Counted from the first letter of the stretch, positions 27,889 to 35,449 are shown. The stretch is 64,000 bases of DNA from Georgenia yuyongxinii (GCF_006352065.1 NZ_CP040915.1:1116001-1180000); one strand, 5' to 3'. Program-made: numbers and translations. The notes: generated by a model from the sequence alone, not told the origin.

Positions 27889-28554
27889 TCAGCTGAGCCG
27901 GGGACGCCGGGAGACGACATCCGGAGACGTGCGGCCCAACGTGCGGGAGTCGTCCGGCTCGGTGGCGAGGTACTGCTCCGGCGCGACGGTCAGCACGTAG
28001 CGCGCGGCGGGGTCACGGTGCCGGGCCGGAGCCTCCCGGGCGAGGTCGCCGAACGTGGCGGCGGTGCCGGTCACCATCGCGGCCGGGATGCCGGGCGTCC
28101 CGTCCTCACCTGCGGCGGAGCCGGTCAGCACGGACGGCGAGCCGCGACGCTCGCGGGCGTAGGTGTCGCGGTCCCAGACCGAGCCGGTGGGGCTCACGAT
28201 GACGGCGTGCGCGGGAGCGGTCTCGGGAGAGGCCACGTCGCCGGGGGCGAGGTCATGCTCCCACGATCCGGCAGGCGGCTCCCGGTGCGTGTGGTCGGCC
28301 AGACGGGCGGCGTACCGGGCGCGACGACGCTCGACCAGGTCCGCGAGCGGGCCGGGCACCGCCGAGGACGTTGGGAGCGGCTCCCGGGCCTCACGCTCGG
28401 TCTGGCGCTGCTCGGCACGGTCGGCCGTGCGCCAAGCCGTGCGGCAGGCAGGACCGCAGTAGGCGGGGCGTCGGCCACGGTGACCGAGCGGGATGGTCAA
28501 GGGTGCGCCGCACCAGCGGCAAGCGGAGCCGGTAGGGACGTGGGACGTGATCAC
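27889..28554 (-). CDS. zinc-ribbon protein of unknown function
   Basis: Predicted 221 aa with a GTG start at 28554, preceded by CCCTGGAGACACA. A CxxC...CxxxC cluster (CRWCGAPL at 12-15 and YCGPACRTAW at 33-37) probably binds zinc and resembles the CGxxL/YCxxxCR ribbons of actinophage and plasmid proteins. A helical region with Arg/Glu follows (RAEQRQTEREA), then a low-complexity C-terminal half. DNA binding is plausible, unproven. It is the first minus-strand gene beyond the iteron-like control region. Confidence 0.65.
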   Translation of the reverse strand: MITSHVPTGSACRWCGAPLTIPLGHRGRRPAYCGPACRTAWRTADRAEQRQTEREAREPLPTSSAVPGPLADLVERRRARYAARLADHTHREPPAGSWEHDLAPGDVASPETAPAHAVIVSPTGSVWDRDTYARERRGSPSVLTGSAAGEDGTPGIPAAMVTGTAATFGDLAREAPARHRDPAARYVLTVAPEQYLATEPDDSRTLGRTSPDVVSRRPRLS

Positions 28555-28712
28555 TGTGTCTCCAGGGTCGGTGGTGGTCGGGGGCGGAGATGTCTCCCGA
28601 TGAGGAGGGGGACTTTCGGCCGGATCTGCTCACCAGCCCCCGTTACGAAGGAGACCAGTAGGGGCCGGTCTGCTCACGGGCGGAAGATCTCTCGACGGAG
28701 GAGACGGCCCAC

Positions 28713-29115
28713 GGGGGGCAAAGTTGCTCACGATGGCGTCCACATTCTGAGACACAGATGGGGTGGGCGGTGATGCCATCACCCGTTAACGGCTCCCGGG
28801 AGCCCTAATGATTGAGCGGGAATAGTTCACAGTGTGTCGTTTAAACTTCCATCCCCGGCGCAGAGAGTATCCAGTTATTCATAACCGTTACTATTAGGGG
28901 GCAAACTTGGCCGGCCCCTCGACATTAGGGGGCAAGTGTCCGAGCGGTGCCCCCTAGATGCCCCCGTAAAGCCGCAGTTCAGAGCACATTGGGGGGCAAA
29001 GGGGGCAAGGGGGCACGATAGATGGGGAGAAAGCCTTATAGACCGATGTAGGAAGTTAGGTTAAAGAGCCCCTAACCTAACTAGGTATCGGAGGGTCGGG
29101 CTTCGATGCCCCCTC
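28713..29115. repeat. iteron-like GGGGGCA repeats in both orientations
   Basis: Copies: GGGGGGCAAA at 28713; TTAGGGGGCAA at 28894 and 28925 (31 bp apart); the inverted form TGCCCCCTAG at 28948 and TGCCCCC at 28959; ATTGGGGGGCAAA at 28988; GGGGGCAA at 29001; GGGGGCAC at 29009; and inverted TGCCCCCT at 29108. The dense clustering around AT-rich DNA resembles iterons or a multi-operator array. Confidence 0.7.
29054..29082. repeat. perfect 10-bp inverted repeat AGTTAGGTTA
   Basis: AGTTAGGTTA (29054-29063) and TAACCTAACT (29073-29082) flank a 9-nt loop. The low GC of the stem argues against a terminator typical of this genome and for an operator or origin element. Confidence 0.7.
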
Positions 29116-29206
29116 ATTGTGGCTGGTCTCAAGGCCAAGAACGTACCAATGAAGCTCGCGGCCGCTGGACAAGGCGAGAGACGTGCGGCCAGCGCCACAG
29201 GCGACG

Positions 29207-29240
29207 GAAGCCCCGCCACCTCTCGGGGCGACGGGGCTTC
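29207..29240 (-). terminator. hairpin downstream of the 103-aa gene beside integrase
   Basis: GAAGCCCC (29207-29214) pairs with GGGGCTTC (29233-29240) across an 18-nt loop that can form a further GC stem. It lies 90 nt past the stop of the minus-strand gene ending at 29330 and may end integrase-unit transcription. Confidence 0.5.
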
Positions 29241-29329
29241 GGTCACGTTGGATAGCCAAGTGAGGACCGCACTCGGCCCCGGCTATTCGGCGGTGGCAGC
29301 GGTCTGACGGGCTGAGGGTGGCCACGGTC

Positions 29330-29641
29330 TCACGCGTCGACCCATGTCCAACCGTCGAGTGCGTACGTCGATTCACCTCCGGCCGTGACGCCGTAGACCT
29401 CCCAGGAGTCTTCAGTCCCATCGCCGTCGATGTAAACGAGCCGTCCGTCGGCGGAGACGCTGACGCCGCGAGGCTCCCACGTCCCATTAGGGTCCATCTC
29501 CTGCCATGCGGCGATGAACGCCCGGAACGCTGGGGCGGTAGCGATGGGCACCTCGAAGCCATTCCAACGTTCTGGGGCCGTGGCGGTCACCTCAAGCTCA
29601 GGCGATGTCATGGGGTCCTCGGTGTCGAGATAGATGGCCAT
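29330..29641 (-). CDS. 103-residue hypothetical protein downstream of integrase
   Basis: Predicted from ATG 29641 with AGAGAGGACG upstream. It is acidic and Trp-rich (ERWNGFEVPIATAPAFRAF, GRLVYIDGDGTEDSWEVYGV, ALDGWTWVDA), with the look of a small beta-rich domain. It begins 33 nt after the integrase stop and is probably co-transcribed. Recombination directionality factors of serine integrases are often small, unrelated proteins, so it is a candidate; there is no direct evidence. Confidence 0.6.
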   Translation of the reverse strand: MAIYLDTEDPMTSPELEVTATAPERWNGFEVPIATAPAFRAFIAAWQEMDPNGTWEPRGVSVSADGRLVYIDGDGTEDSWEVYGVTAGGESTYALDGWTWVDA

Positions 29642-29674
29642 AGATCGTCCTCTCTTCGCGTTTCTAAGTGTGAG

Positions 29675-31201
29675 TCAGTCGACGCGGGCAGCGTCCGCGA
29701 TCTCCGCATCGACGTCGATGTCCTCCCAGCGCCACGGGATGTCCAGCCGGTCAGGGTCGAGGCGCTTGGGTCCACGCTTGCCGGGATGCACCGTCATGGG
29801 ACCGGTGAGCACGGAATGAACGAGCGCCCGACGTCCCGCCACGTCTTCCCGTTCCCATCGCGCCGCCATCATCTCTCCGGTGTCCACCTTGACCACCTCG
29901 GGCTCCGCCGGCTGTGCCGCAAGTTCGTCGCGCCGCTGGCGAAGGATGGTCAGGCGCTCGACAAGAGCGGCGATGTCCGCGTCTGGCGCTCTCAGTTCGT
30001 CGGTCGTCTCGGCGATGGCCTGCTCGACCTGAGCAACCTCGGCGGCGTCGCGGTTCATGGTGCGGACCTCGAAGACCGGCATGAGGCCAGCCATCCCGAG
30101 GAAGACCTCAGCGACATAGTCCTCAACGAGCGTCGCTGTGATCGTGACAGGAGCGGGACAACGCGCACCCTCGGCACTGCAAACGTAGCGCCCAACCTTC
30201 TCTCCGCGCCGGGGGAAGACCCCGGCACGCATCGGGCGGCCGCAGCCAGAGCACGTGAGCAGGCCGGAGAGGAGCCTGGCAGCCCTCGTGCGCGTGGTGT
30301 GCTCCTGCTCGGCGACGGCGCGAGCGGGAGAGTCCTTCGGGAGGTCGGATGGCCTCGCAAGGATGGCGCGGAGACGCTGGGACTCCTCCAACGTGAAGAT
30401 CGGCTCCCAGCGGACCTCAGGGAGACCGTCATCCCCCAAGATGAGCCGCCCGCGATGCTTTACGCGCCCGAGCACGGCATCGCCGACCAGGACTGCCCGG
30501 AGCGTTGACCAGCCCCAGCGCTCGGCGCGATGCGGCTTGCTACCGGTTTCGTTGAGCATCTGGGCGGCACCGTAGAGACTGCCGCCGTCGAGCACGAGCC
30601 TCGCTGCCTCTCGGATGTGGGCAGCCTCCTCGGGGTCGATCTCCAGAGCTGAGCCACGGCCTGACGGATGCTCAACGATCCGATAGCCGTAGGGCGGCGT
30701 GTTCCCTCCGTAGCGGCCCAGCTTGGTGACGGCCGTCTCCTTGCCGAGCTTCGTGCGCTCCGCGATGGTCGCCGCTTCCATCTCGGCGAACGCCGCCAAG
30801 ATCTGGGCGACGAACCGGCCACCGGGCGTCGACAGGTCCAGGGACTCCGCGACGCTGACGAGGTCGACGTCATGGGTGCGCGCCTCCTCAGCGAACCGGT
30901 TGAAGTCGAGGACGTTGCGGGCGAGCCGGTCCAACTTGGCGAAGATCACGACGTCGACGTCGTGGAACCGTTCGCGGATGCTGGCCAGGCCGGGACGGTC
31001 AAGCCTCAGGCCCTTGTCAGACCCCGACACGTCGAGGTCGCGGACGACGTCGACGACGTCCCATCCCTTGCTCTCGGCGTACGCGCGGCACCGAGCCTCT
31101 TGGGATGCGGGCGACGTCGTCGGGTCCGCCTCTCCCCGGTACACACTGAGACGGATGTAGATCACGGCCCGGCGAGGGCGGTGGGTGCGGCTGGTGGTCA
31201 T
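29675..31201 (-). CDS. int: large serine recombinase (integrase)
   Basis: Predicted 508 aa from ATG 31201. Catalytic domain: AVIYIRLSVYR (Ser normally present at the RxS position), DLDVSGSDKGLRLDRPGL, DVVIFAKLDRLARN and GRFVAQILAAFAEMEAATIAERT. Next comes the recombinase domain (about 165-270, PYGYRIVEHPSGRG...), then a zinc ribbon (LLTCSGCGRPM ... YVCSAEGARCPAP) and a coiled-coil insertion (about 390-440). This layout is that of phiC31/Bxb1-type integrases, which join attP and attB at a 2-bp core. The start codon is 22 nt from the attR core. Confidence 0.95.
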   Translation of the reverse strand: MTTSRTHRPRRAVIYIRLSVYRGEADPTTSPASQEARCRAYAESKGWDVVDVVRDLDVSGSDKGLRLDRPGLASIRERFHDVDVVIFAKLDRLARNVLDFNRFAEEARTHDVDLVSVAESLDLSTPGGRFVAQILAAFAEMEAATIAERTKLGKETAVTKLGRYGGNTPPYGYRIVEHPSGRGSALEIDPEEAAHIREAARLVLDGGSLYGAAQMLNETGSKPHRAERWGWSTLRAVLVGDAVLGRVKHRGRLILGDDGLPEVRWEPIFTLEESQRLRAILARPSDLPKDSPARAVAEQEHTTRTRAARLLSGLLTCSGCGRPMRAGVFPRRGEKVGRYVCSAEGARCPAPVTITATLVEDYVAEVFLGMAGLMPVFEVRTMNRDAAEVAQVEQAIAETTDELRAPDADIAALVERLTILRQRRDELAAQPAEPEVVKVDTGEMMAARWEREDVAGRRALVHSVLTGPMTVHPGKRGPKRLDPDRLDIPWRWEDIDVDAEIADAARVD

Positions 31202-31202
31202 G

Positions 31203-31246
31203 TGCCTATTGAATCAGACGACGCATGTGGTCATCCCCGACATCAC
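31203..31246. other. attR junction
   Basis: The element half ATTGAATCAGACGACG is followed by core CA (31224-31225) and the chromosomal half TGTGGTCATCCCCGAC of cpaF. Combined with attL, the predicted attB is GCGTGTC-CA-TGTGGTC. The predicted attP arms CGACG-CA-CGCTG show partial dyad symmetry. Confidence 0.8.
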
Positions 31247-32024
31247 CCGCAACGCCTGGGCCGTGAACGTGCGCAAGTACGTCACCCGGGCGCGCCGGCT
31301 GAGCGACCTGGTCGTGCGGGGCTCGCTCACCCCGCAGGCGGCCACGTTCCTCGACGCGGCCGTCGTCGCCGGGCTGAACGTCCTGGTCTCCGGTGCCACC
31401 CAGGCGGGGAAGACCACCATGGTCGGGGCACTCGCCGGTGCAATTCCGGCCGGGCAACGCGTCATCACCTGCGAGGAGGTCTTCGAGCTCAACCTGGCGA
31501 ACCGGGACACCGTCGCGATGCAGACACGCCAGCCCAACCTGGAAGGGGCGGGGGAGGTGCCGCTGCGCCGTCTGGTCAAGGAGTCCCTCCGGATGCGGCC
31601 GGACCGCATCATCATCGGCGAGGTCCGCGAGGCCGAGGCGTTCGACATGCTCGTCGCCCTGAATGCCGGCATTCCCGGCATGTGCACGCTGCACGCCAAC
31701 TCCGCCCGCGAGGCCGTCACGAAGCTGTGCACGCTGCCGCTGCTCGCCGGCGAGAACGTCACCGCGTCCTTCGTCGTCCCCACCGTCGCGGCGGCGGTGG
31801 ACCTCGTCGTGCACCTCGAGCTCGACCGCGACGGCCGCCGCACGGTGCGCGAGGTGGTGGCCGTAACAGGGCGGGTGGAGGACGGGGTCGTCGAGACGGC
31901 GGAGCTGTTCGTCCGGCGGCAGGGGCGCCTCGTGCGCTCCGGCGGCCACCCGGGCGACGACGACCGCTTCGAGCGTGCGGGTTACGACCTGGGCGCGCTG
32001 CTCGCGACCGGGGACGGGGGATAG
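31226..32024 (+). pseudogene. cpaF: cpaF/tadA 3' fragment with the ATPase core
   Basis: It resumes at the T completing His (CA|T) and continues VVIPDITRNAWAVNVRKYV. Walker A GATQAGKTT, the Asp/Walker B region MRPDRIIIGEVRE and the His box GMCTLHANS are all intact, so the fragment shows no decay beyond the insertion. An ATG at 31200 inside the element is in frame (MCLLNQTTHVV), so a truncated ATPase could in principle be made. CpaF powers Flp pilus assembly as an inner-membrane hexamer. Confidence 0.92.
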
Positions 32025-32028
32025 GGCC

Positions 32029-32889
32029 GTGGGCACGGTCGCGGGGCTGCTGCTGGGCGCCGGCCTGCTCTCCATCTGGTTCTCGTTCTTCGACCGGCCC
32101 GCGCCGCGACCCCGAACCCGCCCGACATGGGCCGAACGCACGCAGGACCTGCTCGTCCAGGCGGGTGCCCCGTCGGTCAGCCCGATCTCCTTGGCGGCCA
32201 CTTCCGTGATGCTCGGGGCGATCACCCTGGTCGTCGCGGTCGCGGCGACGGCGTCACCGCCCATCGCGCTGTGCTTCGCGATCATGGTCGGACTCGCGCC
32301 ACCGGTGCTGGTGCGTGCCCGGGCACGGCATCGCCGCACGCAGCTGCGTGCGGTCTGGCCCGAGGTCATCGACAACCTCGTCTCGGCCATCCGCGCCGGC
32401 CTCTCCCTGCCCGAGGCGCTCGCGGCGCTCGCGGAGCGTGGGCCGGAGGAGGTCCGCGCGGAGTTCCGCCTGTTCGCGGAGGACTACCGGGCCACGGGCC
32501 GGTTCGACGACGCGCTGGGCACCCTCAAGGCGCGGCTGGCCGACCCCGTCGCCGACCGGATCGTCGAGGCGCTCCGGCTCACCAGGGAGGTCGGCGGCAC
32601 AGATCTGGGGCGCCTGCTCCGCACGCTCGCCCAGATGCTGCGCGAGGACCTGCGCACCCGGGGCGAGCTCGAGGCACGCCAGTCCTGGACGGTCAATGGT
32701 GCCCGGATGGCCGTCGCCGCACCATGGGTGGTCCTGCTGCTGCTCGCGAGCCGGGCGGAGACCGCCGCCGCGTACAACTCGGCCGCCGGGGTCGTCGTGC
32801 TGGTCACTGGCGCAGCCTGCTCCGCGTTGGCGTACTGGCTGATGGTCCGCCTCGGGCGCCTCCCCGAGGAAGAGCGGGTCCTGCGATGA
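32029..32889 (+). CDS. tadB: TadB-like pilus platform protein
   Basis: Predicted 286 aa with GTG 32029, 4 nt after the cpaF stop. It has N-terminal hydrophobic segments (about 1-17 and 45-85), a T2SSF/GspF-type cytoplasmic domain (AVWPEVIDNLVSAIRAGLSL ... DPVADRIVEALRL), then two TM helices at the C-terminus. TadB with TadC forms the inner-membrane platform on which CpaF acts. The stop overlaps the tadC start (ATGA). Confidence 0.88.
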   Translation: MGTVAGLLLGAGLLSIWFSFFDRPAPRPRTRPTWAERTQDLLVQAGAPSVSPISLAATSVMLGAITLVVAVAATASPPIALCFAIMVGLAPPVLVRARARHRRTQLRAVWPEVIDNLVSAIRAGLSLPEALAALAERGPEEVRAEFRLFAEDYRATGRFDDALGTLKARLADPVADRIVEALRLTREVGGTDLGRLLRTLAQMLREDLRTRGELEARQSWTVNGARMAVAAPWVVLLLLASRAETAAAYNSAAGVVVLVTGAACSALAYWLMVRLGRLPEEERVLR

Positions 32890-33817
32890 CGCCGACGGCG
32901 ACGGGGGCGGTGATCGGGCTCATCGGCGGCATCGGCCTGTGCCTGGTGCTATGGCGCCTCGCCGCCCGCAGGATCACCCTCACCGACCGCATCGGCCCGT
33001 ACCTGCGGGCACGGCCCCGCACCTCCCGACTGCTGGCCGAGCAGCGCGGCCACACCCCTTTCCCCACCCTCGAGCGGCTGCTGACCCCCTGGCTGAACGA
33101 CCTGGGCGGGCTGCTGGAACGTCTCGGCTCGACGTCGGCCAGCATCCGCCGTCGGCTCCAGCTCGAGGGCGGGCGAATGAGTCACGACCAGTTCCGCATG
33201 GAGCAGCTGCTGTGGTCGGCCGTCGGGCTGGCGGTCGGGCTGTTCGGGGCGCTCACGCTCGGGGTCGTGCGCGGGGCGCCCCTCCTCCCGCTGCTGCTCG
33301 GGGTGGTGATGTGCACGTCGGCGGCGCGGCGGCCCGCGACCAGATGCTCACCCGCGCCGTGCGTCGCCGTCAGGAGCGGATGCGTGCCCAGCTCCCGGAC
33401 GTCGCCGAGCTGCTCGCCCTCGCCGTCGGCGCCGGGGAGGGGCCGGTCGGGGCGCTCGAGCGGATCGTGCGCTCGACCCGGGGCGCCCTCACCGACGAGG
33501 TGAGGCACACCCTGGCCGACGCCCGCTCGGGCATCCCGCTCGCCCTGGCCTTCGAGCGGATGGCCGCGCGCACCGACGCTCCCGCCGTCGCCCGGTTCGC
33601 CGAGGGGGTCGCCGTCGCGCTCGAGCGGGGCACGCCGCTCGGCGACGTGCTGCGCGCCCAGGCGCAAGACGCCCGCGAGAGCTCTCGGCGCGAGCTCATG
33701 GAGACGGGCGGGAAGAAGGAGATGGCCATGATGGTCCCGGTTGTCTTCCTCGTGCTGCCGATCACGGTCCTCTTCGCGATCTTCCCTGGGCTGGCCGTCC
33801 TGCGGGTGGGCCTGTGA
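32886..33817 (+). pseudogene. tadC: tadC with an apparent single-base frameshift
   Basis: ATG 32886 opens a TadC-like N-terminus (two TM segments; LTDRIGPYLRARPRTSRLL) that continues to about LLLGVVM near 33310 and then turns into non-family sequence. The family sequence resumes in the -1 frame as VGGAAARDQMLTRAVRRRQE and runs to TGA 33815-33817 with the conserved ELLALAVGAGEGPVGALER and C-terminal TM. One nucleotide missing within about 33290-33335, a GC-rich stretch, explains it. A restored product would be 310 aa. A sequencing error cannot be excluded. Confidence 0.82.
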
Positions 33818-33883
33818 GCCCACCCGCGCCTCCGCGCCGACCCCGTCCTGCCCGCCACCACCCCGAGCAAGGAGCAGCGCCCC

Positions 33884-34081
33884 ATGTGGACCACCCTGAG
33901 AATCCTGATCGCCACCCACTTCGCCTGGCCCCGGCGGGCAGACCGGGAGCGCGGCGACGTCCCCGGCTGGGTGCTGGTCACCCTCATGACAGCCGGGCTC
34001 GTCATCGCGATCTGGGCGCTGGCCGGTCCCGCGCTGGAGAACGTCTTCAGCACGGCGATGAACCGGGTGCTGAACTTCTGA
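33884..34081 (+). CDS. Flp-type small pilin
   Basis: Predicted 65 aa from ATG 33884 with AAGGAG 10 nt upstream. A short basic leader (about 24 residues) precedes RGDVPGWVLVTLMTAGLVIA, a hydrophobic helix of class IV prepilin type. The position after tadC and before tadE fits the major pilin of actinobacterial Flp pili. A prepilin peptidase gene is not in the window. Confidence 0.78.
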   Translation: MWTTLRILIATHFAWPRRADRERGDVPGWVLVTLMTAGLVIAIWALAGPALENVFSTAMNRVLNF

Positions 34082-34476
34082 CCCAACCCGGGCGCGAGTC
34101 CGGGTCCGCGATCGTGGAGTTCGTCCTGGTGTCCGTCCTCGTCGTCACGATCGTCGTCGCGCTGATCCAGCTGGTCCTCGCTCTGCACGTGCGCAACACG
34201 CTGATCGACTCCGCCTCCGAGGGAGCTCGGCATGGCGCCCTGCAGGGATCGACCCCGGCGGACGGCGTCGCCCGCACGCGCGAGCTCATCGGCCTGACGC
34301 TCTCACCCGGCTATGCCCGGGACGTCTCGGCCCATGTCGTCCCGGACGGCGCCGGCGAGGTGATCGAGGTGGTCGTCAACGCGCCACTGCCCGTCCTCGG
34401 TCTGCTCGGGCCCACCGGTGTGGTCACCGTCGAAGGGCACGCGGTCGTCGAGCCGGCCCTGGACGGCACCCCGTGA
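34078..34476 (+). CDS. TadE-like pseudopilin, non-canonical start
   Basis: Predicted 132 aa. The conserved TadE head (RESGSAIVEFVLVSVLVVTIVV) begins only about 7 codons into the frame after the pilin stop. No ATG, GTG or TTG exists in frame at the expected site; CTG at 34078 makes a CTGA overlap exactly where neighbouring genes have ATGA/GTGA, so either CTG is used or an ATG was mutated. An internal GTG lies inside the TM helix. One TM and a beta-rich extracytoplasmic domain follow. Confidence 0.75.
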   Translation: MTQPGRESGSAIVEFVLVSVLVVTIVVALIQLVLALHVRNTLIDSASEGARHGALQGSTPADGVARTRELIGLTLSPGYARDVSAHVVPDGAGEVIEVVVNAPLPVLGLLGPTGVVTVEGHAVVEPALDGTP

Positions 34477-34916
34477 GGTCGGTGGGCCGGAACGAGCGTG
34501 GCAGCGCCGTGGTGGAGTTCCTCGGGGTCAGCCTGCTGCTCCTCGTGCCGATCGTGTACCTGGTGCTCACCCTGTCCCGGGTCCAGGCGGCCACGTTCGC
34601 CGCGGAGGGAGCCGCCCGCGAGGTGGGCCGGATCGTCGCTCAGGCCGAGACGCTGGAGGCCGGCCTCGCCCGGGCCGAGCGCGCGGTCGAGCTCGCCTTC
34701 GCCGACCAGGGGTTCGACGTCGACGGCGGCCAGGCGCTGCGGGTCAGCTGTGCGGCCGTGCCGTGTCTGACGCCAGGCGCCGAGGTCCACGTCGAGGTGG
34801 CCACCGTCGTCGCCCTGCCGCTCGTACCGGACTTCCTGCGCCAGGCCGTGCCGGCGGAGGTGCCGATCGCCGCCGGGCATCTCGTGATGATGCCGGAGTT
34901 CCGGGAGGTGCCGTGA
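34473..34916 (+). CDS. TadE/TadF-like pilus-associated protein
   Basis: Predicted 147 aa with a GTG start overlapping the upstream stop (GTGA). The N-terminal NERGSAVVEFLGVSLLLLVPIVYL is a TadE-type hydrophobic helix with the conserved Glu. The remainder is an extracytoplasmic domain with two Cys (VSCAAVPC) that may form a disulfide. It is probably a minor pseudopilin of the Tad machine. Confidence 0.8.
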   Translation: MRSVGRNERGSAVVEFLGVSLLLLVPIVYLVLTLSRVQAATFAAEGAAREVGRIVAQAETLEAGLARAERAVELAFADQGFDVDGGQALRVSCAAVPCLTPGAEVHVEVATVVALPLVPDFLRQAVPAEVPIAAGHLVMMPEFREVP

Positions 34917-35437
34917 GCTGGCGTACGGCCGCACGGCGGGGGGGCGACGTCGACCGCCCCGGCCATCGCATCGCCACGGGGACGAGCGACGAGAAAGGCC
35001 GGATCCTGCTGCTCACCCTGGCGTTCGGTGCGCTCGTGCTCACGCTCGTGCTGGTGGTCGCGAGCGCCTCCGCGGTGCACATCGAGCGCAAACGCCTGCT
35101 GGCGCTCGCGGACACGGTCGCCGCGGACGCGGCCGACGCCGTCGACGAGGCTGCGTACTACCAAGGCCTGCTCGGCGGTGAGGCAGCGGGTGCGACCCGG
35201 GTGCCGCTCACCACCGCCACGGTCCGGGCGGCCGTGCGTGACCACCTGCTCGCGCCGGCCTCCGGCGCGGCGAACTTCGAGGCCCTGCGGGTGGCAGAAC
35301 CCACCGGCACCCCCGACGGCGTGACCGCGGAGGTCACGCTCGTCGCGCTGGCGCGGCCGCCCCTGGTCCCGTGGCCGATCGTGCCGTGGAGCGAGGGCAT
35401 CACCCTGCGGGTGACCTCGACGGCCCGGGCCGGCTGA
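34913..35437 (+). CDS. TadG-related pilus assembly protein
   Basis: Predicted 174 aa, with GTG 34913 overlapping the preceding stop. After a basic leader, KGRILLLTLAFGALVLTLVL forms the single TM helix, followed by ERKRLLALADTVAADAADAVD, a pattern typical of TadG-related proteins in actinobacterial tad loci. The rest is extracytoplasmic. It is the last gene of the operon, followed by a hairpin. Confidence 0.75.
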   Translation: MSWRTAARRGGDVDRPGHRIATGTSDEKGRILLLTLAFGALVLTLVLVVASASAVHIERKRLLALADTVAADAADAVDEAAYYQGLLGGEAAGATRVPLTTATVRAAVRDHLLAPASGAANFEALRVAEPTGTPDGVTAEVTLVALARPPLVPWPIVPWSEGITLRVTSTARAG

Positions 35438-35449
35438 GGTTCCGCATGC

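Larger units (their letters stand above)
28555..29329. promoter_or_regulatory. 775-bp AT-richer control region of the element
   Basis: No gene was seen. This is the least GC-rich part of the window, with AT-rich blocks at about 28806-28900 and 29030-29090. It holds repeated GGGGGCA motifs, the palindrome GGCTCCCGGGAGCC (28791-28804), a perfect 10-bp inverted repeat (29054-29082) and a terminator-like hairpin. Candidates for its role are replication origin of an excised circle, promoter/operator hub or partition site; none is proven. Confidence 0.6.
20096..31225. mobile_element. 11.13-kb serine-integrase element integrated in cpaF
   Basis: Boundaries are set where cpaF coding sequence breaks off (20095) and resumes (31226), sharing the dinucleotide CA. 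The right end carries a large serine recombinase gene whose start is only 22 nt from the junction. The interior is visibly less GC-rich than the flanks, especially at 20.2-23.8 and 28.7-29.3 kb. Cargo is a type II restriction-modification/Vsr set plus about ten small unrecognised genes. No terminase, capsid, conjugation or recognised replication gene is seen, so it may be a genomic island, a satellite-like element or a decayed phage. Confidence 0.92.

Noticed and set aside
20096-31225. Intact prophage
   Set aside because: No terminase large subunit, portal, capsid, tail, lysis or replication genes are recognisable and 11 kb is too short for a tailed phage.
33290-33340. Programmed -1 frameshift in tadC
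   Set aside because: No slippery heptamer or downstream pseudoknot is evident, and TadC is not known to need recoding; a mutation or sequencing error is simpler.
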